From: Ampullaceana balthica
Taxonomy: Eukaryota; Mollusca; Gastropoda; Lymnaeidae
Direction: 5' to 3'
DNA: 64,000 nucleotides
NCBI GenBank assembly: GCA_944989445.1
Contig: CALYLW010000134.1
Coordinates: 630,001-694,000, forward strand
Below are positions 35,561 through 46,866 of the stretch, one piece after another. Position numbers and translations under genes: made by a program. The notes below the pieces were generated by a model. That model was given only the letters and a program-made list of their open reading frames with translations, did no database searches and was not told where the DNA came from. The stretch's first letter is position 1. Every line of letters begins with the position of its first letter.

Positions 35561-36335
35561 CGCGCCACCAACAGTTCTTGCGCAGTTCATTTAAGAAACA
35601 TTGTAAAATGCAGTAAAAAACAAAACAAGCTGCCTTGGATAAAGATAAACTAAGAGTGAGCGAAGATTAAACAATTTTTTTTAAATAAGGCAAGAAGATG
35701 TTGATGGATAAAATAGTAAGAAATACAAACTCGAATGAGTATTTAAACGCAATTTCCAACAAGGAATTTTCGAATTTTTATCAAAAGAAATCATTCTAGA
35801 TGACAATAAAATTCGATTCAAACAAGTAATTCTGAAACTAAACACAATATTACGTCATATCCCCTCACGCTACATCACACCAAGAATGTGTCAATATAAT
35901 GCGCACCACGCAACAATCTAGCATAACATTCACAAAGCGGGAAAACTCCATTAACTATCATTCTAGATTAAATAAAATTAATTTCAAATAATAATTTTGA
36001 AACTTAATAAAACAATTAATCTAAAAAATTTCTACTAAAATTACGGGAGTCGAACGAAAAGACATTTTTGAAAAATTGTTCTAAATATTATTAGCTTTTG
36101 TTTAAGATTTTTTTTAACCCGATAGATGTTATGGTTGGCGAGAAATTGACAAAATATCTGATATTTTTTGGGGTATTTTGGATTTTCCAGGAAATCCAGT
36201 AAATCTTTTCGGTATTTTTTTGGCCGTTGCACATCCTTGGGACCTCCTTAGCATATTTGCAAAAGACCCGAACCGTATCTGGTATGGTTCAGGAGGAGAT
36301 TCATTGTCAAGCTTGACAGACATTTCGAATCTATA

Positions 36336-36365
36336 AACGCAATTTTTCCGTGGGGAAATTGCGTT
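36336..36365. other. Perfect short inverted repeat
   Basis: AACGCAATTT and AAATTGCGTT flank a 10-base loop, giving a perfect 10-bp stem in an otherwise unremarkable AT-rich area. It could be a transposon end or a structured RNA segment; function unknown. Confidence 0.5.
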
Positions 36366-36487
36366 AAAAAAAAATTGGCATAAATTTAAGTGTTATTTTA
36401 AGTTTGTTTAGTGTACAGTTGTACTAAATGTTGTTTTTGTTTAGCACTACCAGACCCGTCATGCGTTGCAGCGATCTCAGTAAAAAT

Positions 36488-37124
36488 TAGGGCTGTTATC
36501 GATTAATTTAAATTTAATCGATAACTTCTGAAAAATTATCGATTAATTAATCGATAATTTCGATTAAAGCCAAAAATAGAAATTTATGACGTCATTAAAC
36601 TGAACATTTCTCACGGACATTGAAAATTAAGAATATTTTGAACTAAATTTTATGACAATGTGTTGATACTTGTTTGGATGTTTGTGCTGAAGGTGGTACG
36701 TCAGCGATGTATTTGATCCTTTAAAAGAGAATTGTTTATGGCAGTGAACACAGTAAACTTTTTCACCATCTTTCGACTTTGCCATCCGCAGTTAGCTTAA
36801 AAACAAAATTTTTGCTCAACTTTCTAGTTATATGTTTAAATTTAACTGCGCTGATGTTGTTAGCCATTTTTTAGTTGACGTATGCCGGTCCACATAAAGT
36901 AATAAAATAAATTATAATATTATGCGGGAGAAGTTTTTACGTAAAAAAATATATAAATTATTATAAAGTATTAATAATTACTTATTTATTAATTTAAAAA
37001 ATTACAAATAATATAAATATTTTCTTTAATTTTAATCGAGTTTTTATTTATTAAAATAATTTTAATCGATAGAAATTTTTTAAACGATTAATCGAGGGAT
37101 TAATCATGAATTTCCGCAGCCCTA
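36488..37124. mobile_element. Non-autonomous hAT element with ATCGATTAA-rich ends
   Basis: Termini TAGGGCTG and CAGCCCTA are inverted repeats, flanked by a perfect 8-bp duplication gtaaaaat (36480-36487 and 37125-37132). Both subterminal regions carry many ATCGATTAAT motifs, which can fold on themselves. No transposase is present. A related end lies at 39868. Confidence 0.85.
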
Positions 37125-37282
37125 GTAAAAATGATTAAATTTAAAGAAACCAATGAGTGGTATATATTCAAAACAATTATGCCAGAAACCTTCGCGGAAT
37201 TTTGCAAATTAAAAAAATCCAAATTTCATAGCAAACGAATAAATAAATAAATAATTAAAAAGCTTACAAAAGAATAAAACGA

Positions 37283-39795
37283 TATTAAGGGGCCCGGCCA
37301 AAAAATGAGTGATAATTTTTTTTTATTGCCATTGTATTCAAGTTAAATTTCTCAATACATGTATCGTGTAAAATTTAAAGGGGAATTAAATTATTACCGT
37401 GCAGTAAAAGTGACATTTGGGGCCCCCAGCTCCGTGGGAATGGACATTAGGAGTTCAGTTATAGTAATATAATATAGGTTCTTACGTTTTTATATTCTAA
37501 GTTTAGTCCAAATCCATTTATTTTCTCATTATTTAACACTTAAACTAATTTTAATATAGTTATAGCTAATATAGTGGCGAAAAAAACGACCTAAAGGGGA
37601 CCCGGGCCTATTCGGTGCGAGATGTTAATTTCAAAAACCTTTTCATTTTAATTCAGTTTCATCAGGGATATATTTATCAAGATCTTTAAAAAGTGAATGG
37701 CAAAAGTATCTTAAACATATATGAAAAAAGATATTTGGGGCCCCCGGCCCCAAAGAAATTGACATTAGAAGTTCAGAAACTTAATTATTTTAAAATGGGC
37801 TACCAAGTTTTTGTATACAAAGTTTGGTTAAGATCCAATCATTTACTCAGTAGCTGACGCATAAACTAATTTTTTCATAAAGCTCGTATAAGCAAAAAAC
37901 GACATTAAGGGCCACAGGGTCCAATTATTGCAAAAAATAAAGTGCGAAACACATCTTCATTTGAATAAATTTAAAAATACATACATTTATTTATATTTCT
38001 CAATATTGTTAAAATTTGAATGGACGATAAAATATTAAACATTTGCTAAAAAAGACATTTTGGACCCTCCTGCCCCGAGGGAATGAAAATTAGGAGTCAG
38101 TGCCCTATAGTAATAAAATATAGACCCTTGATTTTTTATATACTAGGATGGTCCAAGATCCATTAATTTTACCACGTTTTTATTAACTTGCTTTCGTGTC
38201 TGTCTGTATGTCCACAATTTTTCAATTTTGCCAACGTAAAATTTAACGACTTCTGATGATCCTAGAGAGCTCAAATGTTTACCACTGATAGATCTTGGAT
38301 GACAATACATTTTATCACAATTTCAGATCGATCGAATGTACCGTAATTAAATTAATGCATTTTTTAGTTTATCTCTATATAAGCATCTGTATCCGACTGC
38401 CGTTGTTAGATTTCACGTGCCGAGTTCACCCCGTGACCTAATTGCCATGGTATTAACGTTGGGCGGGTGCTGATGAGGTGTTTGGTAAAATAAAGAGAGG
38501 TAAAAAAATATTTTTAAAAACAACGTTTTTATTAGGTGACTAAAAAGATTAAAATAAAAAAAGGATAAAATAGGATTTTTAAAAACCACGTTTTTACAAG
38601 TGGGCTAAAAAGAGGAAAATAAGTTAAAACTTATATGTTCAAGTACTGTGATTTAATATGACTAAAAACGTGGGGCGGGCGCTTATGAGGTTTAAAATAT
38701 GCAGTTCCCTCATTCTCTCACTTATAGATCTCTCTTTTGCCTTCTAAATTATAAATCTTTAATTTTTATACCAAACACCCGCCCAACGTTTTTAGTCATA
38801 TTAAATCAAAGTACTTGAACTTATAAGTTTTAACTTATTTTCTTCGTTTAAGTCCACTTATAAAAACGTGGTTTTTAAAAATGATTTTTTACCTTTATTT
38901 ATTCTCAGTATTTGACGCTAATACTAATTTTTATACAGCTTATATAAGAGAAAAAAAATGACATTTAGGGGCCCCTGAGCCCATTCGATGAAAGATGTCA
39001 ATTTCAAAAACCTGTTCATTTTAATTCAGCTTCCTCATAGATATATTTCTCAAGATCGGAAAAAATTGAATGGGGAAAACTATCTTAAACATATACGAAG
39101 AAAAGACATTTGGGGTCCCCGGCCCCGAAGGAATGGACATTTGAAGTTCTGTGCTCTATGGGATTTTAATATGGGTTACCTAGTTTTTTGTATTCAAATT
39201 TTGGTTACGATCCATTCATTTACTCAGTAGCTAACGAATAAACTAATTTTTAGCTCATATAAGCCAAAAGCGACATTAAGGGCTCCAGGGCCCATTCAGT
39301 GCAAGATATAAAGTTCAAAACACCTGTTCATTTCAATTTGTATAATAATGGATACTTGTGTTATTATGTGTCATGATTGTTAATAACTGAATGGTGAATA
39401 AAATCTTAAACGTTTAAGAAAAAGTACCTTTTGGGGCCCCCATCCCCAAATGAATGACTATTAGGAGTTCAGTGCCCTATAGTATTTTAATATTGGCTAT
39501 CAAGTTTGTTATTTACAAAGTTTGGTTCAGATCCAACAATTTACACAGTAGCTAGCGTTTAAAATAATTTTATATAGCTCATATAAGCAAAAAATGACAT
39601 ATTATGGGCCCCCGGTGCCCCATGAGTGTTAAATTTAGAGAAAAAAAAGTTGCCAGTTACCATCCCAGGTGGGTACTCAACAATCTCCAAAAGTGTCATG
39701 ACGATCGAAGAAATGGTTTAGTCAGCTATAAAGGACAAGCACACATACAGACATACTTTGATTTTTATACAAATGTATATATAGAAGATTAATTC
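37283..39795. repeat. Tandem array of ~320-bp units with GGGGCCC boxes
   Basis: Units begin with a motif like cgacattaagggccccgggc at about 37283, 37583, 37898, 38956, 39269 and 39596. A second box, gacatttggggcccccggcc, occurs mid-unit. Shared text includes attaggagttcagtgccc and gatccattcatttactcag. The array is interrupted by the element at 38171-38872. The last unit decays into cagctataaaggacaagcac, acagacatac and tatatag, a tail style seen at 3' ends of several transposons. It is probably the inside of a non-autonomous mobile element whose ends I cannot define. Confidence 0.7.
38171..38872. mobile_element. Foldback element with ACCACGTTTTT ends, inside the 320-bp array
   Basis: It runs from ACCACGTTTTTATTAACTTG to AAAACGTGGT, interrupting a unit of the surrounding array. 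An inner inverted repeat of about 110 bases pairs 38580-38690 with 38771-38884 (shared core aataagttaaaacttata and gactaaaaacg). The motif gcgggtgctgatgaggtgtt near 38463 recurs in altered form near 38680. A deleted relative lies at 31335-31499. Confidence 0.65.
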
Positions 39796-39991
39796 ATGCA
39801 AAGTTTGTACATAACGTATTATTTTCATAAAGTTAAGTTTTTCGTACGTAATGCCGTAATTTTTCTTAAGGACTGCGGAAATGAACGATTAATTAATCGA
39901 TTAATCGTTAAAATTTCAAGCGATTAAAACAAATTTGATCGATTAAAATTCCATTAAAATTTTAGAAAATATTTCTATTTTTTTCGTATCT

Positions 39992-41512
39992 TCTATACTA
40001 ATAAAATGCAAAGCCCTGACTCACTGACTCATCACTAATTCTCCAACTTCCCGTGTAGGTAGAAGCATGAAACTTTGAGAAGTTGTTGAGTAGCCTCTCG
40101 CAACGAAAATTGGCGTAAAGGAATTTTAAAATTAACACTCATGGGGGCCGGGGGCCCAAAAACGTTTTTTTTCCTTGTATGGCCTATATAAAATTTGAAA
40201 ATCACTAATTCCTCATATTTCCCGAGTAGGCAGAAGCATGAAACTTTGTGAAGTTGTTGAGTACAATCCCGCGAGGGTAACGGGAGAAAAAAATATTTAA
40301 ATTATCACTTCCTAGGGGCCGGGGGCCCCAAATGTTGTTTTTTTTCCTAATAAAAGGTATATAAAAACTGAAAATCACTAATTCTCCTATTTCCTGTGTA
40401 GGAAGAAGCATGAAACTTTGAGTAGTTGTTAAGTAACATTCTGCAATGGTAACAGATTAAACAATTATGTAAATTATCACTTACAGGGGGCCGGGGGCCC
40501 AAATGTAGTTTTTTTTCTTATATTAAAAACATAATCATCACTAATGCTCCAACTTCCCGTGTAGGTAGAAGCATTAAACTTTCGGAAGTTATTGAGTAGC
40601 CTCTCGCAACGATAATTGGCGTAAAATAATTTTAAAATTCACACTCATGGGGGCCGGGGGCCCAAAAACGCTTTTTTTCCTTATACGGACTATATAAAAT
40701 ATGAAAATAACAAATTTTCTTATTTCCCGAGGAGGCAGAAGCATGAACCTTTGGGAAGTTGTTGAGTACAATCCCGCGATGGAGAAAGGCGAAAAACAAT
40801 ATTTAAATTATCACTTACTGGGGGCCGGGGGCCCATATGTAGTTTTTTTCTTATATTAAAAACTGTATCATCACTAATTCTACAACTTCCCGTGCAGATA
40901 GAAGCATGAAACTTTGGGAAGTTTTTTGAGTACCCTCTCACGACGAAAAATGGCTAAAAAGAGGGCCCAAATGTACTTTTTCTAATATAAAAACTGAATC
41001 AGAGCTAATTCTCTGATTTCCCGTTTAGGTAAAAGCATGAAACTTTTGGAAATTATTGAGTACACTCCCGCGATGGTAACAGGCGATGGTTTTTGGGCCA
41101 AAACATATTTAACTTTTCACTCACTGGGTGCCGGGGGCCCAATTTTTTTCTTATATTAAACGTTAATCCACACAGATTCTCAAACTTCCCGTGTAGTTAG
41201 AAGCATGAAATTTTGGGAAGTTGTTGAGTACACTCCTGGGATGGTAACAGGCGAATTTCTTTTGGTTTAATTATCACTCACTGGGGGCCCGGGACACAAA
41301 TGCAGTATTTTCAGCTGATATAAGCTAAATTACAAATATTAAAAAAAACTTTGGATAATGTGTAAACGTATTTTTACAAAACTTGGAAGATAAAAACTTG
41401 ATGGCCTATATTAAAATTCGTTAGAGCATTAAAATTATATTTTTTCAATATTTTGTAGCCGAGGGTTTACTAAAATCCTAAATTCCGGAGCCGAGCGCGG
41501 GTATTTTGCTAG
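39992..41512 (+). mobile_element. Non-autonomous Helitron-like element 1 with internal ~165-bp repeats
   Basis: The 5' end TCTATACTAATAAAATG and the 3' end GGTATTTTGCTAG, preceded by a GC-rich hairpin-prone ccggagccgagcgcgg, fit the Helitron pattern (5' TC, 3' hairpin then CTAG, no inverted repeats). The interior is about eight tandem units of roughly 165 bases. Each contains cttcccgtgtaggtagaagc, atgaaactttgggaagttgt and a GC box GGGGGCCGGGGGCCC. No Rep/helicase is present. Minus-strand frames inside it (repeating REIGELVIF and GPRPPGSDNLN) are by-products. Confidence 0.7.
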
Positions 41513-43375
41513 TCTATACTAATAAAAGTCAAAGGCCAGACTCACTGACTGACTGACTGACTCATTCATCACTAATTCTCCAACTTCCCGTGTAGGTAGA
41601 AGCATGAAACTTTGGGAAGTTGTCAAGTACCCTCTCACGACGACAACTGGCAAAAAAGAATTTTAAAATTCTCGTTCATGTGGGGCCGGGGGCCCAAAAA
41701 CGTTTTTTTCCTTATATGACCTATATAAAATTTGAATATAACTAATTCTCCTATTTCCCGAGTAGGCAGAAGCATGAAACTTTGGGAAGTTGTTGAGTAC
41801 AATCCCGCAAAGGTAACGGGCGAACAATTATTTAAATTATCACTTCCTGGGGGCCGGGGGCCCAAATAAAGTTTTTTTTCTAATATGAGCTATATAAAAA
41901 CTATAAATCACTAATTCTCCTATTTCCCGTGTAGGTAGAAACATGAAACTTGGGGTAGTTGTTAAGTACACTTCCACAATGGTAACAGGTAAAAAAATAT
42001 TTAAACTATCACTACTGGGGGCCGGGGCCCAAATGTATTTTGTTCTTATATTTAAATCTGAATCATCACTAATTCCCGTGTAGGTAGAAGCATGAAACTT
42101 TGGGAAGTTGTTGAGTAGCCTCTCACGACGAAAATTGGAGAAAAAGAATTTTAAAATTAACACTCATGGGGGCCGGGGGCCCAAAAACGTTTTTTTTCCT
42201 TATATGGCCTATATAAAATTTGAATATCACTAATTCTCCTAATTCCCGAGTAGGCAGAAGCATGAAACTTTGGGAAGTTGTTGAGTACAATCCCGCGATG
42301 GTAACGGAAGAAAAAATATTTAAATTATCACTTCCTGGGCGCCCAAATGAAGTTTTTTCCTTATATGAGCTATATAAAAACTAAAAATTACTAATTTGCC
42401 TATTTCCCGTGTAGGTAGAAGCATGAAACTTGGGGGTAGTTGTTAAGTACACTTCCACGATGGCAACAGGCGAAAGAAATATTTAAATTAACACTTACTG
42501 GTGGCCGGGGGCCCAAAAGTAGTTTTTTCTAATATTAAAAACTGACTCATAACTAATTCTCCAACTTCCAGTGCATGTAGAAACATGAAACTTTAGGAAG
42601 TTGTTAAGTACCCAGTCACAACAAAAAATGGCGAAAAAGAATTTTAAAATTCATACTTTTAGGGGGCCGAGGCCCAAAAACGCTTTTTTCCTTATATGGA
42701 CTAGATACAATATGAAAATCACAAATTCTCATATTTCCCGTGTAGGTAGAAGCTTGAAACACTGGGTAGTTGATAAGCACACTTCCACGATGGTAACAAG
42801 CGAAAAATATATTTAAATTATCACTTAATGGGGGCCGGGGCCCAAATATAGTTTTTTCTTATATAAAAAACTGACTCATCACTAATTCTCCAACTTCCCG
42901 TGTAGGTAGAAGCATGAAACTTTGGGAAGTTGTTGCGTACCCTCCGGCGATGGTAAGAGGTGTAAAAAATTATAAAATTATCACTAACTGGGGGCCGGGG
43001 GCGCAAAATGTAGTTTTTTTTTCATATATGTGCTATATACAAACATACTCCTCATTAAAAATCCTATTTCCCTTGTACGTAGGAGCATGAAACTTTGGGA
43101 AGTTGTTGAGTACCCTCCCGCATTGGTAACATGCGAAAACAAAAGTTAAATTATCATCTCGATAGGATTACTTGAAGTGATTGTTTACTTTTCTTTTTTT
43201 TTCCTTTTTCTGCGGGACCACGACAGACAGACAGACAAGACGGTGAAGTTAATATATGTAGTATATCCATTATGATCCAGATTGAAATCAATAGGTGTTT
43301 TGGTTTTGTGTTACGATGGTTCTCAACGGTAACTGAAATCCTAATTTCCTCAGCGAAGCGAGGGTATTTTGCTAG
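41513..43375 (+). mobile_element. Non-autonomous Helitron-like element 2, joined head-to-tail to element 1
   Basis: It starts TCTATACTAATAAAAGTC at the base after the CTAG of element 1. It ends CCTCAGCGAAGCGAGG-GTATTTTGCTAG, with a clean 4-bp stem around AGCGAAGC, then T. The interior has about ten units of the same ~165-bp repeat. Before the 3' end lies gacagacagacaagacgg. The same class of 3' text (gcgagggtattttgctag) occurs in both elements, so they are close relatives. Confidence 0.72.
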
Positions 43376-43695
43376 TTTATTAATAATTCTTTATTTTTTA
43401 CTCACATACTTTTCCCTCGTAATATTATTATTTATTACGACGTGCATAATATGTAAACATGAAGGGTTTTCTTCCTTATATCTTGCATAGCAGTAGCAGA
43501 ATGTATTTGCTGTGTTACGTCACAAAATGTGGGAGCCATGAAATTTCCGCGACTTAACGGGATCTATATATGCGTTATAAAAATATAATTAATCTAAATT
43601 AATCGATTAAACTTTTTCACGATTAATCGAACACATTTTTAATCAGTACTTGCCTTAGTATTTAAATGTACCTTTCGAGTGAGGCGATGTGGCGA

Positions 43696-43838
43696 ACTGT
43701 CGGAGAACATCTCAACAGGAACAAAAGTTAGGTTATTTGCTGATGATTGTATAATCTATAGAACAATTAAATCAGAACAAGATAGCAACATTTTACAAAA
43801 AGACCTAGATGAATTGATAAAATGGGAAACTAAATGTC
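43696..43838 (+). mobile_element. LINE reverse-transcriptase fragment (+ strand)
   Basis: Translation gives ENISTGTKVRLFADDCIIYR, then IKSEQDSNILQKDLDELIKW. This is reverse-transcriptase motif with the FADD catalytic core. It is nearly the same protein as the minus-strand relic at 46359-46736. About 140 bases remain. Confidence 0.8.
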
Positions 43839-43849
43839 TCAATCATCAG

Positions 43850-45146
43850 CAAAGATAAGGAATCAAGCCTTTCTTATTTCATTATCGATCTACTTGGATT
43901 TTTTGTACGTTTTAACTGAGAAAAAGAGCGCTCAGTTAAAACGTTCGTAAACATTGATGTTAAAATATGCGCAAGTTCATTTCTACATTGGAAAAACAAA
44001 CTGGATGTTGTCTCTACTTTACTTTGTATAATTCTGCATGACTCAGCGTGTTGTTTTCAGATTTTGATGCACGAAACTTGTGGCGAATATATGAGTGTAA
44101 CTTTTGAAGTTCAGTACATAAATTATTGTTCAGATCTTCAGGATAAGCATGTATTAGTCCTATATAACACTGAGATGTTTGTGGTACATCGACCAGACAA
44201 GAAAATCTAACTGCTATATTATTATATACCTATCCTCATCTACCCATCTCTGTCTCAAGTTTGTCAACAATGGCGTAAAAAGCAAATATACGAAATTTGT
44301 CTCTGGCTTTCAGGGATACCTCAGGGGCATCACCATCAATGACCACGGTCATGCAAGTGATCTGCTAGTGAAGAATACAAATCAGCACACGTTCGTTTTC
44401 AAGTTCACGTGCTCATTTTTTAGAGCTTGACTGAATCTGAAAATGTAACACTTCTTCCCAGAAGACAAGCGTGAGAGCAAATTCTAATTCTTGTATATTC
44501 TATGCAATTTTTGTCTGCTTCTCTTCTGGTGTCCCCCTTCTGTGACAGGTATTATTGTAAACATTCTAACGCTTCTACAGTCTAGGATGAGACTTTAGAA
44601 TAGCTTTAGTTCCAACAGCATGTGCTTCCCATCTGGTATCGGAAAGAGAGTTTACCAGCGTTCAATCCACAAAGCATCCTTTCAGAATCTTCCATTCGTT
44701 GGTTGAAGCTGTGAAAAAAGTATCGATCAGTTGCACTGTATGGAAGAAGTTTACTGCCTCTAAACAAGAGTCAACGGCACTTCTGCCTACCAGATTTAGT
44801 GAATGGGTATGTAGATAGAAAACTAATTTTCCTCTAGAATTTTGTTCTGCGTCCCCTTGTAATACCAAGACATATTAGTTGCGTTATCCTGGACTGACCT
44901 CTGCATTTCGCAAAATCAGTATTGCAAACTTCACGTAAGTACTGCAACTCTTGCTTAGCCACACCTTCACCGGTGTGACTTTGCAGTTCCAAGAAAGTAA
45001 AAAAGCGTTCAATGGGCTCTCCATCTACCAAATATCGAAGAACAATGCTTAACTGATCTATAAGTGAAATATCGGGCATTGACAAGCTGAAATAACCGGA
45101 AGCCTTTACTTCATCTATAATTACTTGATGGACTTTCGTTGACATA
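43850..45146 (-). pseudogene. Second DUF4371-type hAT transposase fossil
   Basis: On the minus strand from 45145 the frame reads VDGEPIERFFTFLELQSHTG and EGVAKQELQYL, then a CRGQ motif. The next piece (44662-44868) has YLHTHSLNLVGRSAVDSCLE and FFTASTNEWKILKG. Near 43885-43950 the complement reads VLTERSFSQLKRTKNPSRS, the hAT C-terminal dimerisation motif (ERSFS.LK..KN..RS). Together these span most of a hAT transposase of the ZMYM/DUF4371 group, with stops and frameshifts. It differs from the one at 32541. Confidence 0.75.
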
Positions 45147-45329
45147 ATTTTAATCAGTTCTTTACATATAGTTTGGGGTAGATAAGAATGATTTCCTTTT
45201 CAATAATTTCCTTATATCGCAATGTGTGATTCTAAAAACGGATCAAACTGACTGACCAACTCCAGCAACCCTAGAAAATTCAATTTTGTAAAGATCCAAA
45301 TTTTTCATGTGTCCCTCTAACAGCGATTT

Positions 45330-45503
45330 CAGGGGTAGATTAAGATTGCACGGGGCCCCTGGCTGAATTCCACCTGGGGCCCTGTCCAGCCACTTTATTA
45401 TACAATTTAATAAGTTTAGGGTCCCTTAATAAAGTTAATTTAGTCTTAAATCATTGGGGCCCTTGACTTTAGCCCAATCAGCCTTCCATTTAATCCGCCC
45501 CTG
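45330..45503. mobile_element. Small hAT MITE
   Basis: It begins CAGGGGTAGATTAAGATTGC and ends TTTAATCCGCCCCTG, giving imperfect inverted ends. Flanks agcgattt (45322-45329) and tgcgattt (45504-45511) match at seven of eight bases. The interior has paired ggggccc boxes. Confidence 0.65.
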
Positions 45504-45807
45504 TGCGATTTAATATTAAATTTGCGATTTGCTAACGTCATGTCGATTATGGGCAATACACAATTTTTTCTTGAGGACTTGTGGTGCCCCCCAAATACTT
45601 GGTGACCAAGGCAAGTGCCTTGTTTGCCTATAGGTTAATCAATGCCTGGGGAGGAGAACGGATGGATAGAAAATAGAAATTATAGTAATTGTAGTTGTTG
45701 TCAAATGTAATAAAAAAAATTAGCAAAGATTAGATAGGTCGGTTGTTCTAAATTGAATAGGCATAGGGCTGTCTTCAGATTTGATTCCATTCATTTGAAT
45801 AATGTCC

Positions 45808-46790
45808 TTTATCTTATCTTATCTGTTTACAGACGCTCCTTCTATACAGAAGATTATTGCGTCCTACGCTTATCTATGGTTTGTGTTGAGTCCTGCATTT
45901 TTATTAGAGATTTAAATGTTGATAAAGTGTTGGTTTTCCTGGATTCTTCAGGCAACCCATTCCACGCCCGAATTCCGGACGGGAAGAAAAGAAAATTTGT
46001 ATGTGTTTGTTCTTGCATACGGAATAAGAAAGGTGTTTTTATCCTTCTGTCTGTCTGAGGGTTTTTAAGTTTTTTGTGTTGTATTTCTAAATTAGAATTA
46101 ATTGCTTTATGTATGATTACTACTTTGCTATTGGTTCTTCTATCCTCTAGTGTTTCAAGGTTTAATGATTTAACTAATGGTGTTATTCTAGTCAGTTTTG
46201 AATATTCTCCAGTAATGAATCTGGCAGCTCTTTTTTGGATTTGTTCTAGTTTATCAATGTCTTCTTTGGTGGATGGGTCCCATACAGAAGATGCATATTC
46301 TAGTACAGGTCTCACCAAAGTGAGATAGCATTTTAGTTTTATATCTTTATTACATTTGTTAAAGGTTTCTTTTTATAAAGCCTAAGGTTTTGTTTGATTT
46401 TTTAATAACTTCACTGACATGGGGATTCCATGATAATTTCTCATTTATTATGACTCCTAAGTATTTTGCATCTTTAGTTTGGGTTAGTTCCTTTCCATGT
46501 CCATGAATGAAATATTTTGAATTTATTTGTTTCTTTTTCTTTGTTACTCTTACCAGTTGACACTTTTCTGGGTGGCAACTCATACTCCAGTTAGTTTCCC
46601 ATTTTATCAATTCATCTAGGTCTTTTTGTAAAATTTTGCTATCTTGTTCTGATTTAATCGTTCTATTGATTATATAATCATCAGCAACTAACCTAACTTT
46701 TGTTCCTGTTGGGATGTTGTGGGGTAAATCATTCATATATATTAAGAAGAGTAAGGGACCTAGAACTCCTGTTAGTCCTTTGATTGAGTT
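45808..46790 (-). mobile_element. 5'-truncated LINE with reverse-transcriptase C-terminal half
   Basis: On the minus strand it starts near IKGLTGVLGPLLFLIYMND and runs through 46736-46359 (VRLVADDYIINRTIKSEQD, AKYLGVIINEKLSW). After a frameshift it continues through 46318-45854 (MVRPVLEYASSVWDPSTKED, RAARFITGEYS, WNGLPEESRKTNT). This is the usual order of Jockey/CR1-like reverse transcriptases. The FADD core has become VADD. The 3' end carries an AGATAAGATAAGATAA tail, a simple-repeat tail common in such elements. Confidence 0.85.
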
Positions 46791-46866
46791 AGAGATTTAT
46801 AGCTTATAATTTGAGTTAGAGATTTATAGCTTATAATTTGAGTTAGAGATTTATAGCTTATAATAT
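46785..46866. repeat. 27-bp direct repeat, three copies
   Basis: The unit is GAGTTAGAGATTTATAGCTT plus ATAATTT. It abuts the 5' truncation point of the LINE on the minus strand, so it may have arisen at insertion. Confidence 0.85.

Larger units (their letters stand above)
39868..43660. mobile_element. Probable hAT relative split by two Helitron-like elements
   Basis: The segment at 39868-39960 (ctgcggaaatgaacgattaa, then repeated tcgattaat) matches the complement of the right end of 36488-37124. Beyond the Helitrons, 43590-43650 again has aatcgattaaac and cacgattaatcg. A plausible reading is one hAT element of that family into which the tandem Helitrons inserted. The far terminus and target duplication are not clear. 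Confidence 0.4.

Noticed and set aside
39990..43010. Many minus-strand frames with repeating REIGELVIF and GPRPPGSDN motifs as a repeat-protein gene
   Set aside because: Frames are short, broken between units and follow the ~165-bp DNA repeat; no starts, splice sites or conserved length.
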